Positions 6,573 through 12,127 of a stretch of 12,127 bases of DNA are shown here, piece by piece (position 1 is the stretch's first letter; the number at the start of each line of letters is the position of its first letter). A program made the translations under genes and the position numbers. Source of the stretch: DATEPR01 sp036503065 (GTDB taxonomy: Bacteria; Actinomycetota; Actinomycetes; Mycobacteriales; Pseudonocardiaceae); the NCBI GenBank assembly GCA_036503065.1, contig DASXXM010000327.1:1-12127 (forward strand). Direction: 5' to 3'. The notes beneath the pieces are model-generated. The model made no database searches, had not been told where the DNA came from, and worked only from the letters and a program-made list of their open reading frames with translations.

Positions 6573-7562
6573 TCAGGCCGGTTTGGACACGGTGCACGCC
6601 AGCGGCTGCCCCGCCGCCAGCCGGGCCAGCTCGTCCACCGCGCATTCGCCCAGCCGCGCCAGTTCCGTGCCAATGGCGCCGGCCGCGTGTGGCGTGAGCA
6701 GCACGTTCGGCAGGTCCCACAACGGAGAGTCGGCGGCGGGCAGGTCCGGCTCCGTCACGTCCAGCACCGCGGAGATCCGGCCGGCCCGCAGGTGCCGCAG
6801 CAGGGCTTCCTGGTCGATGAGCGCGCCGCCGGACGTGTTGATCAGCGTCGCCCCGTCCGGTAGCGCGGCCACCAGCGCGGCACCGACCAGGCCACGGGTT
6901 TCCGGCGCGTGCAGGCTGATCACGTTGCTGCGCGCGAACAGCGCGGGCAGGTCGACGAGCTCGGCGCCCAACTCGGCCGCTTCTGCCTCGGTCACGTCCG
7001 GGTCGGCGAGCAGCAGGCGCAGGTCGAACGAGGCGAGCAGCCGCAGCACGCGCCGGCCGACCGGCGACGCGCCGACGATGCCCACCGTGCGGCCGAAGTT
7101 GCCGACGGCCGGGTAGTCGTCGATCAGGTCCAGCGGGCGCCGCTCGGCCCGGTAACGCTGGGCCATCGACCGGACGTCCTTGTTGGCCAACAGGATCATC
7201 GCCAGGGTGTACTCGGCGACCGGCAGCGTGTCGGCGCCGATCGCCGAGCTGACCACGATCCCGCGGTCGAGCACGGCGGCGGTGACGTGGTCGGGGAGCG
7301 AGCCGCCGGCGTGGATCACCGCGCGCAGCCGGGGCGCTGCCGCGAGCACGGCCGTGTCGACCGGCGGCGCGCCCCAGCCGGTGATCAGCACATCGGCATC
7401 GGCCAGCAACGACCGCGCGTCCGCGGAATCGAACTCGGTGACCTCCCCCAGCACCTCCGCGACGGCACGCAGGCGCCCGGCGACCGGCGGCGCGAACAGC
7501 CTGGCCGGCAGGTGCGGCGCCATGGCGAGCACGACAGCCGGGCGGCCTACCTGCTCGCCCAT
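6573..7562 (-). CDS. D-2-hydroxyacid dehydrogenase homologue lacking the catalytic arginine
   Basis: The 329-residue protein belongs to the D-isomer-specific 2-hydroxyacid dehydrogenase family (NAD(P)-linked interconversion of 2-hydroxy and 2-oxo acids). The split catalytic domain is formed by about 1-120 and the C-terminus. The nucleotide domain begins at GRTVGIVGASPVGRRV (157-172), a G-A-S variant of the dinucleotide loop. The catalytic Glu (Glu271, DVTEP) and His (His292, TPHAAGA) are present. The family's N-x-x-R-G motif reads NTSGG (242-246), so Gly245 stands where the catalytic, carboxylate-binding Arg is expected. The ATG at 7562 overlaps the end of the ThuA-like gene by 16 nt; Met14 (7523) is a possible later start. 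It is co-transcribed with the ThuA-like gene and probably part of the sugar locus. Normal activity on 2-hydroxy acids is doubtful; the substrate is unknown. Confidence 0.87.
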   Translation of the reverse strand: MGEQVGRPAVVLAMAPHLPARLFAPPVAGRLRAVAEVLGEVTEFDSADARSLLADADVLITGWGAPPVDTAVLAAAPRLRAVIHAGGSLPDHVTAAVLDRGIVVSSAIGADTLPVAEYTLAMILLANKDVRSMAQRYRAERRPLDLIDDYPAVGNFGRTVGIVGASPVGRRVLRLLASFDLRLLLADPDVTEAEAAELGAELVDLPALFARSNVISLHAPETRGLVGAALVAALPDGATLINTSGGALIDQEALLRHLRAGRISAVLDVTEPDLPAADSPLWDLPNVLLTPHAAGAIGTELARLGECAVDELARLAAGQPLACTVSKPA

Positions 7563-8194
7563 CGCAGCCCCCGCTCGGTCAGCGTGCGCACCTCGGGCCG
7601 GGTCAGATCCGCGAGCCGGTGGCCGATCGCGGAGCAGAACACCCGACCGGCGCCCCACTGCCGGGTCCAGACCACCGGCATGGCAACGGGTTCGGTGAAC
7701 TCGTCGTTCGGTCCGGGATGGACGGTCGTAGTGGCCAGCACGTCGTTCCATGCGTCGGTGAGCAGCCAGTACTGCTCGGTGTGCACGGTGAAGTCGTCGA
7801 TGCCCGCGACGATCGGGTGGCCGCGGTCGGTGATCCGCACGTCGTACTCCAGGAAGTCCGCCGGGTGGTGCAGGAACTGGCCGCCCACCATGCGCAGGTA
7901 GTCGCGGCTGCCGGCGAACGTGGCGACGATCCCGCCGTGCCAGCCGGCGAAACCGACGCCGGACCGGACCGCGCCGACCAGGCCCGCGCATTCGGCATCG
8001 GTGAGCTCACCGGCCGTCCAGCACTGCACGACGAGGTCGAACCGGCGCAGCGCGACCTCGTCCGCGTACACCGCGAGCGTGTCACTGACCGTGACGTCGA
8101 ACCCCGCCGCGCGCAGGCCCGGCAGGAAGAGTTCGGTCGCCGCGACCGGCTCGTGGCCCTCCCAGCCGCCCCGGACCACCAGCGCCAAGCCCAC
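7547..8194 (-). CDS. ThuA-like domain protein (trehalose-utilisation family)
   Basis: The 215-residue cytoplasmic protein has the flavodoxin/glutamine-amidotransferase-like fold of the ThuA family, named after a Rhizobium trehalose-utilisation protein. Family marks are GFAGWHGG (81-88), MVGGQFLHHP (102-111), the HTEQYW stretch (138-143) and PVVWTRQWGAGRVFCSAIGH (173-192). Length matches single-domain members. No signal peptide is visible. The start is GTG at 8194, fixed by a strong ribosome-binding site AAGGAG (8204-8199) 5 nt upstream. It is the first gene of a two-gene minus-strand unit, overlapping the hydroxyacid dehydrogenase homologue by 16 nt, and diverges from the GH36 gene. Family members act in carbohydrate catabolism, in some cases on keto-sugars. 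The exact reaction here is not determinable. Confidence 0.87.
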   Translation of the reverse strand: MGLALVVRGGWEGHEPVAATELFLPGLRAAGFDVTVSDTLAVYADEVALRRFDLVVQCWTAGELTDAECAGLVGAVRSGVGFAGWHGGIVATFAGSRDYLRMVGGQFLHHPADFLEYDVRITDRGHPIVAGIDDFTVHTEQYWLLTDAWNDVLATTTVHPGPNDEFTEPVAMPVVWTRQWGAGRVFCSAIGHRLADLTRPEVRTLTERGLRWASR

Positions 8195-8198
8195 GATG

Positions 8199-8204
8199 CT
8201 CCTT
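8199..8204 (-). promoter_or_regulatory. Ribosome-binding site of the ThuA-like gene, supporting a GTG start
   Basis: On the minus strand AAGGAG lies 5 nt before the GTG at 8194-8192. No ATG competes nearby in frame, so this strong site justifies the GTG start. Confidence 0.8.
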
Positions 8205-8223
8205 AATATTTAGCTCAAAGTAA
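8205..8223. promoter_or_regulatory. Operator-like AT-rich element, copy 1 (ThuA side)
   Basis: Plus-strand reading is AATATTT, 4 nt, CAAAGTAA. It covers the predicted start of ThuA transcription (near 8222) up to the ribosome-binding site. It resembles copy 2 at 8315-8336 in the same orientation. It may bind the ROK repressor encoded downstream of the GH36 gene; that is inferred. Confidence 0.35.
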
Positions 8224-8228
8224 GCGCG

Positions 8229-8257
8229 AGGGTATGCGAGATCCGACTGTCGAACAA
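8229..8257 (-). promoter_or_regulatory. Candidate promoter of the ThuA-like/dehydrogenase pair
   Basis: Read on the minus strand, TTGTTC (8257-8252), a 17-nt spacer and TACCCT (8234-8229) fit the actinobacterial TTGnnn-17-TAnnnT pattern. Transcription would start near 8222, leaving a leader of about 28 nt. Confidence 0.5.
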
Positions 8258-8281
8258 CGGCCGACGCACGGTTCGGGCACC

Positions 8282-8310
8282 TTGAACCGGGCAGCGCACT
8301 GCGGTAGCGT
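8282..8310 (+). promoter_or_regulatory. Candidate promoter of the GH36 gene
   Basis: TTGAAC (8282-8287), a 17-nt spacer and TAGCGT (8305-8310) fit a housekeeping actinobacterial promoter. Transcription would start near 8317, about 36 nt before the ATG. It stands back-to-back with the ThuA-side promoter. Confidence 0.55.
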
Positions 8311-8314
8311 GCCA

Positions 8315-8336
8315 AATAATTTCCTCTGTCAAGTAA
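8315..8336. promoter_or_regulatory. Operator-like AT-rich element, copy 2 (GH36 side)
   Basis: Plus-strand reading is AATAATTT, 7 nt, CAAGTAA. It covers the predicted transcription start of the GH36 gene (about 8317) and the next 20 nt, a position suited to repression. It is similar to copy 1, but the gap between the two halves differs by 3 nt, so the match is suggestive only. Confidence 0.35.
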
Positions 8337-8352
8337 CTAATTGAGGAGCAGG

Positions 8353-10446
8353 ATGTCGTCCATCACGTACGCCGCGGCAGAGCGGCTGTGGCTGCTGCGC
8401 ACCCCGAACACCGCCTACGCGTTGCGCCTCGCCGATGACGACACACCGACGCACGTGTACTGGGGCGCCCCGCTCGACCTGCCCGAGATCACCGCACTCC
8501 CGACCGCCCGCCACGCCCTGACCAGCAGTTTCGAGACGCTACCCGGCCCGGACGAGCTGACCGTCGCGGCGGGCGCGCGGTTCGGCCCGCCGTCGCTGGC
8601 CGTGCGGTTCGCGGACGGCACCGCCGCGGTGGAATGGACCTACGTCGGCCACGATGTCGAGGGCGGCCACCTCGAGGTCCGGCTCGCCGACCGGCACTAC
8701 CCGCTCGACGTCACTCTGCACTACCGGGTGCACGACGACAGCGACGTGATCGAACGCTGGACGACCGTGCGCAACACTGCCACGGACGAGCCGATCTCGT
8801 TGGTACGCCTGGATTCCGCGGCCTGGACCATGCCGGGCCGGCCGGCGTACCGGGTCAGCCACGTGGTCGGCGGCTGGAGCAGCGAGTGCCAGCTGCAACG
8901 GACGCCGGTGCCGGTGGCCGAAACCGTGTTCACCAGCAGGCGCGGCATCACCAGCCACCAGGCGAACCCCTGGCTGATGCTGGACGCCAGTGACGCCGAC
9001 GAGACCCACGGCGAGGTGTGGTCGACCGCGCTGGCGTGGAGCGGCAGCTGGCGGGTGACCCTGTCCCGCGAGCCGATCGGCCGCGTCGGCTGGACCGGCG
9101 GCTTCGGCCACGACGGCACCACGTGGCAGCTCACCCCGGGCGAGTCGCTGGACACGCCGGTGTTCGCCGGCACGTACACAACACACGGATTCGGCGCGGC
9201 CAGCCGGACGTGGCACGACTTCACCCGTCAGCACGTCCTGCGTCATCCGACCGAGCTACGCCCGGTGTTGTACAACTCGTGGGAGGCAACCGCGTTCGAT
9301 GTGGACGAGGCGGGTCAACGCGCGTTGGCGGCGATCGCCGCGGACATCGGCGTCGAGCTGTTCGTCATGGACGACGGCTGGTTCGGCGCCAGGCGCACCG
9401 ACCACGCCGGCCTCGGCGACTGGCAGCCGTACCCCGGCGCGTTCCCGAACGGCCTACGGCCGTTGGCCGACGACGTGCACAAGCTCGGCATGGCGTTCGG
9501 CCTGTGGGTGGAACCGGAGATGGTCAACCCGGACAGCGACCTCTACCGGTCGCATCCGGACTGGGTGCTGCACATGGCCAACCGGCGCCGCACCGAGCTG
9601 CGCAACCAGCTGGTGCTCGACTTCGGCCGCCCGGACGTGGTCGCGTGGGCCGTCGACTGGCTGGCCGGGCTCGTCGTGGACAACGAGCTGGACTACCTGA
9701 AATGGGACATGAACCGGCCGTTCACCGAAGCGGGCCGGCCCGGCCACGCCGACCCGGACCGGCTGTGGATCGACCACACGCGCGGCGTCTACCGGGTCAT
9801 GGACGAGCTGCGCGCCCGGCATCCCCGGCTACGCATCGAGTCGTGTTCCGGCGGTGGCGGCCGGACCGACCTGGGCATTCTCGCGTACACCGACCAGGTC
9901 TGGACGTCGGACAACACCGATGCCGCGGACCGCGTCGCCATCCAGCACGGCTACAGCCAGATCTACCCGGCACACACCATGGCCGCCTGGGTCACCGACT
10001 GCCCCAACCCCCTCACCGCGCGGACCACGCCGCTGGTGTTCCGCTTCCATGTGGCCATGGCCGGGGTACTCGGCATCGGCGGCGACCTGTCCACCTGGCC
10101 CGCGTCGGACCTGGCCATGGCCACGGAGCTGATCGCGACCTACCGGGAGATCCGGGCCTCGGTCCAGCACGGCCGCCAGTACCGGCTGGTCCACGGCCCC
10201 GCGCTCACGTCGGTCGCGTACGTGGCCGACGACGAGGTCGTCGTCTTCGGCTGGCGGATCACCGAGCCGTTCGGCCTGCGGCCGTCACTGGTGCGGCTGG
10301 CCGGCCTCGATCCGGCCGCCGAGTACCGCGACGAGCGCACCGGCACTGTCCACACAGGAGCGACACTGCTCGCGTCCGGCATCGATCTCGCGCTGCCCGC
10401 GGGCGACCACGCGAGCGTGCTGATCCGCTTGCACCGATTGCCGTGA
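8353..10446 (+). CDS. Alpha-galactosidase, glycoside hydrolase family 36
   Basis: The 697-residue retaining alpha-galactosidase would release galactose from raffinose-type oligosaccharides, melibiose or galactomannan side chains. The N-terminal beta-supersandwich spans about 1-300. The barrel starts at VLYNSWEATAFDV (305-317). FVMDDGWFG (337-345), KWDMNRP (450-456, nucleophile Asp452), ESCSGGGGR (496-504) and WTSDNTDA (517-524, acid/base Asp520) follow. A C-terminal beta-sandwich closes the chain at about 610-697. Length and all motifs are those of the 700-residue bacterial group. There is no signal peptide, so it acts on imported sugars; no transporter gene is in the window. The ATG at 8353 is chosen over the in-frame TTG at 8341 because GAGGAG (8343-8348) lies just before it. 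It is followed after 50 nt by the ROK regulator gene. Confidence 0.95.
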   Translation: MSSITYAAAERLWLLRTPNTAYALRLADDDTPTHVYWGAPLDLPEITALPTARHALTSSFETLPGPDELTVAAGARFGPPSLAVRFADGTAAVEWTYVGHDVEGGHLEVRLADRHYPLDVTLHYRVHDDSDVIERWTTVRNTATDEPISLVRLDSAAWTMPGRPAYRVSHVVGGWSSECQLQRTPVPVAETVFTSRRGITSHQANPWLMLDASDADETHGEVWSTALAWSGSWRVTLSREPIGRVGWTGGFGHDGTTWQLTPGESLDTPVFAGTYTTHGFGAASRTWHDFTRQHVLRHPTELRPVLYNSWEATAFDVDEAGQRALAAIAADIGVELFVMDDGWFGARRTDHAGLGDWQPYPGAFPNGLRPLADDVHKLGMAFGLWVEPEMVNPDSDLYRSHPDWVLHMANRRRTELRNQLVLDFGRPDVVAWAVDWLAGLVVDNELDYLKWDMNRPFTEAGRPGHADPDRLWIDHTRGVYRVMDELRARHPRLRIESCSGGGGRTDLGILAYTDQVWTSDNTDAADRVAIQHGYSQIYPAHTMAAWVTDCPNPLTARTTPLVFRFHVAMAGVLGIGGDLSTWPASDLAMATELIATYREIRASVQHGRQYRLVHGPALTSVAYVADDEVVVFGWRITEPFGLRPSLVRLAGLDPAAEYRDERTGTVHTGATLLASGIDLALPAGDHASVLIRLHRLP

Positions 10447-10484
10447 CCGTCCCTGTTACGGCCGGTCCGGCAGACCCGGCTCGG

Positions 10485-10490
10485 TATGGT
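10485..10490 (+). promoter_or_regulatory. -10 element suggesting leaderless transcription of the ROK gene
   Basis: TATGGT fits TAnnnT and lies 6 nt before the ATG at 10497, so transcription would begin at or next to the start codon. No Shine-Dalgarno sequence precedes that ATG. No clear -35 is seen. The ROK gene could then be expressed apart from the GH36 gene. Confidence 0.45.
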
Positions 10491-10496
10491 TCGATC

Positions 10497-11660
10497 ATGC
10501 GGGTCGCGAGCGAGGTTGGCCTGCCGCTGCACAGTCCGGCCGCCGCGGTGGTGTTCACGACCGTGCTCACCATGGGCCCGCTGTCCAGGGTCGGTGTCGC
10601 GGAACGCACCGGCCTGTCGTCGGCCGCGGTGACCAAGGCGGTCCGGCCACTGCTGGACGCGGGCTACCTCCAGGAAACGCCCGACCAGCGCGTGCACGTC
10701 GGCAGGCCGGCAAGCCCGCTGCACGTCCGGTCGGACGCGGCGTTCTTCGTCGGCGTCAAGGTCACCGCGGACGAGTTGATCGGTGTCGTCACCGACCTGC
10801 GGGCACGCATCCGGGCGGTCCGGCACCGGCCGCTGCCCGACCGTGCCGTGTCGGCCACGGTCAGCGGGATCGCCGCGCTGGTAACGGATCTGCTCGACGA
10901 CGACCCGGCGTATCGGCAGGCCGTGCGGTGCCTCGGCGTCGCGGTGTCCGGCGACGTGGACCGGGGCACCGGCCGGGTGCACTACTCGCCGTTCCTGGGT
11001 TGGCAGGACGTTCCCCTTGCCGACCTGGTGCGCGCGGCGACCGGCCTGGTCACCGCGCTGGAGAACGACGTCCGGGCGCTGACCGTCGCCGAGCAGTGGT
11101 TCGGCGCGGGCGTTGGCGTGAACTCGTTCGCGCTGGTGACCGTGGGCACCGGCATCGGCTGCGGTCTCGTGGTGAACAACGCGGTGATCGAGGGCTCGCA
11201 CGGCGTGGCGGGCGAGATCGGGCACGTACTCGCCGAACCGGACGGTCCGCTGTGCCATTGCGGCAACCGCGGTTGCGTCGAAGCTGTCGCCGGGACCGAC
11301 GCGCTCCTCGCTTCGCTGCGGATTCTCTCCGGCAACCCACGTCTCACCAGCGCGGCGGCCATGGCTCTTGCCCACCACGGCGACCAGCGGCTGCGGGCCG
11401 GCTACCGACGAGCAGGCCGCGCCATCGGCGTGGCACTGGCGACGGTGGCGAACCTGATCGGCCCGCAGCGAATCGTCCTGTCCGGCGAGGGCCTCGCCGC
11501 CTATGACCTGTACCAGGACGAGGTGCGCGACACGTTCGCGGCGCGGGCGTTCGGGGCGGCCGTGGACTGTGAGCTGATCCTTCGGCCGCTGCCGTTCGAG
11601 GAGTGGGCACGCGGCGCGGCGGCTGTCGCCATCCAGACGCTGGTCACGCCGGTCCGCTGA
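10497..11660 (+). CDS. ROK-family (NagC/XylR-type) transcriptional repressor
   Basis: The 387-residue DNA-binding sugar sensor has an N-terminal winged helix-turn-helix at about 26-60 (LSRVGVAERTGLSSAAVTKA), the GRPASPL hinge (69-75) and an ATPase-fold ROK domain (about 82-380). The ROK signature is visible as GEIGHV (239-244) and CHCGNRGCVE (253-262). His243, Cys253, Cys255 and Cys260 would bind structural zinc. The END motif (189-191) retains the Asn-Asp pair used for sugar binding. It lacks nothing expected of a regulator of this family. It sits 50 nt after the GH36 gene on the same strand and most likely represses the GH36 and ThuA units, with a galactose-like inducer; target and ligand are inferred. 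The ATG at 10497 gives the family's normal length. The open frame continues far upstream inside the GH36 gene only because of GC bias. Confidence 0.92.
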   Translation: MRVASEVGLPLHSPAAAVVFTTVLTMGPLSRVGVAERTGLSSAAVTKAVRPLLDAGYLQETPDQRVHVGRPASPLHVRSDAAFFVGVKVTADELIGVVTDLRARIRAVRHRPLPDRAVSATVSGIAALVTDLLDDDPAYRQAVRCLGVAVSGDVDRGTGRVHYSPFLGWQDVPLADLVRAATGLVTALENDVRALTVAEQWFGAGVGVNSFALVTVGTGIGCGLVVNNAVIEGSHGVAGEIGHVLAEPDGPLCHCGNRGCVEAVAGTDALLASLRILSGNPRLTSAAAMALAHHGDQRLRAGYRRAGRAIGVALATVANLIGPQRIVLSGEGLAAYDLYQDEVRDTFAARAFGAAVDCELILRPLPFEEWARGAAAVAIQTLVTPVR

Positions 11661-11670
11661 GGCGTCTTTC

Positions 11671-11682
11671 GAACATATGTTC
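11671..11682. promoter_or_regulatory. LexA (SOS) box
   Basis: GAACATATGTTC is a perfect 12-bp palindrome matching the actinobacterial/Gram-positive LexA site (C)GAAC-N4-GTTC(G). The flanking C on the left fits and the right flank is T. It starts 11 nt after the ROK stop codon and overlaps the -35 region of the next promoter, the usual repression geometry. Confidence 0.85.
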
Positions 11683-11690
11683 TACTGTTC

Positions 11691-11696
11691 TATACT
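11691..11696 (+). promoter_or_regulatory. -10 element of the LexA-controlled gene
   Basis: TATACT matches five of six bases of TATAAT. The -35 region 17 nt upstream (TTCGAA, 11668-11673) is poor and overlaps the LexA box. Transcription would start near 11703, giving a leader of about 29 nt with GGGGAGGG (11721-11728) as ribosome-binding site. Confidence 0.7.
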
Positions 11697-11731
11697 GGTG
11701 GCTGTCAGCGGGGCTTTGACGGGGAGGGCGG

Positions 11732-12046
11732 ATGCGTCGAGGGCGGCACTACCTGACGTTGCCACGGCACGTGGAGGTCATGGAGCACACCGGTCCGGAT
11801 TCGGTCACCCTGATGATCGAATGGGTGACCGATCTGCGGTTACGCGGCCTCATCGCGCCTCGGATCGCGTTGGACAACCTGGTGGATGATGGTCGGCCGG
11901 TTGGCCGGCTGCATATTGGACCTGGGGCCGATGCGTTGATCACCGAGGGTGGTTATCTCGTGTTTCGGCCCAGTGCTCGTGGTGGGCTTGGGCGGTTGGA
12001 AGTGGTGGATGCGGAACGTTTTCATGGGGAGTTCCAACCCGCTTGA
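11732..12046 (+). CDS. Small protein of unknown function under LexA control
   Basis: I do not recognise this 104-residue protein. It is soluble, with no signal peptide or membrane segment, no Cys and a balanced charge. It begins basic (MRRGRHYLTLPRH). Later stretches such as GYLVFRP (74-80) and GRLEVVDAERF (87-97) look like beta strands. The start is well supported: GGGGAGGG ends 3 nt before the ATG, and a promoter with a LexA box lies just upstream. It follows the ROK gene by 71 nt, but its own promoter makes it a separate unit. Codon 37 (11840-11842) is TTA. The second half (from about 11880) uses many T- or G-ending codons, unlike all neighbours, while the frame stays open. A role in or after DNA damage is inferred only from the LexA box. 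Confidence 0.8.
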   Translation: MRRGRHYLTLPRHVEVMEHTGPDSVTLMIEWVTDLRLRGLIAPRIALDNLVDDGRPVGRLHIGPGADALITEGGYLVFRPSARGGLGRLEVVDAERFHGEFQPA

Positions 12047-12127
12047 GCTTGGGCGTCTTGCTGTTCGCTGCTTGGGTGGTGTGCGGCTTGCTGTCCTGTA
12101 TTTGGCTGGTCCGCGTGGTTTGGGCTT
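12047..12127. other. G/T-rich tail with no supported gene
   Basis: The last 81 bases are rich in G and T on the plus strand. A frame opening at a TTG (12043) stays open to the edge and would encode a hydrophobic stretch, but the start has no properly spaced ribosome-binding site, and a G/T-rich sequence encodes Leu, Val, Trp and Gly by composition alone. I call no gene here. Confidence 0.5.

Noticed and set aside
7663..7674. GGGTCCAGACCA, a 10-of-12 match to the DasR operator core
   Set aside because: It lies inside the ThuA-like gene and encodes a conserved VVWTR segment, far from any promoter, so the match is probably coding-driven. Intragenic DasR sites do exist, so this is not absolute.
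8341..8352. TTG at 8341 as the start of the GH36 gene
   Set aside because: It would place the ribosome-binding site GAGGAG inside the coding sequence. The ATG at 8353 directly follows that site.
9018..10496. Upstream extension of the ROK reading frame through the GH36 gene (880-codon frame)
   Set aside because: The extension is an Arg-rich out-of-frame translation of the GH36 gene. The ROK family begins with its helix-turn-helix shortly after the ATG at 10497.
12043..12127. Possible start of a small membrane protein at TTG 12043
   Set aside because: There is no properly spaced ribosome-binding site, and the hydrophobic translation is expected from G/T-rich sequence. Sequence beyond the edge is needed.

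Overview
The window is GC-rich throughout, with G/C-ending codons in nearly every gene. The gene families (TfdB-type flavin hydroxylase, GH18 and GH36 hydrolases, a ROK repressor), the LexA box of actinobacterial type and a DasR-like box all point to a mycelial soil actinomycete. A member of Pseudonocardiales or a Streptomyces relative is my best guess, but the genus cannot be fixed from this sequence. I recognise no rRNA, tRNA, CRISPR array, insertion sequence or prophage gene.

Region 1 (1-4468, minus strand) is an aromatic-catabolism unit, read right to left. An AraC-family regulator comes first. It is followed by a single-chain fusion of maleylacetate reductase and hydroxyquinol 1,2-dioxygenase. 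A flavin phenol hydroxylase is then joined to it by an ATGA overlap and runs off the left edge. Together they would hydroxylate a phenol (resorcinol-like) to hydroxyquinol, cleave the ring to maleylacetate and reduce that to 3-oxoadipate for the beta-ketoadipate route.

Region 2 (4469-6563) is a divergent control region and a secreted multidomain GH18 chitinase. The control region carries a good match to the DasR (GlcNAc/chitin regulon) operator between promoter-like hexamers. The chitinase carries two TTA codons and ends at a perfect 28-bp palindrome that probably terminates transcription from both sides.

Region 3 (6573-11660) is a sugar-utilisation locus. A minus-strand pair (a ThuA-like protein overlapping a D-2-hydroxyacid dehydrogenase homologue) diverges from a plus-strand GH36 alpha-galactosidase followed by a ROK repressor. 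The two divergent promoters each carry a similar AT-rich element at the predicted transcription start, a plausible operator pair for the ROK protein. The dehydrogenase has Gly where the family's catalytic Arg is expected. The ROK gene looks leaderless.

Region 4 (11661-12127) is a small gene of unknown function behind a textbook actinobacterial SOS box and a near-consensus -10, so it is probably induced by DNA damage. The end of this gene and the last 80 bases are unusually rich in G and T.

The most notable items are the reductase-dioxygenase fusion, the SOS-controlled unknown gene, the Arg-to-Gly dehydrogenase in its ThuA/GH36/ROK setting, and the DasR-like box shared by the chitinase and the aromatic-pathway regulator.
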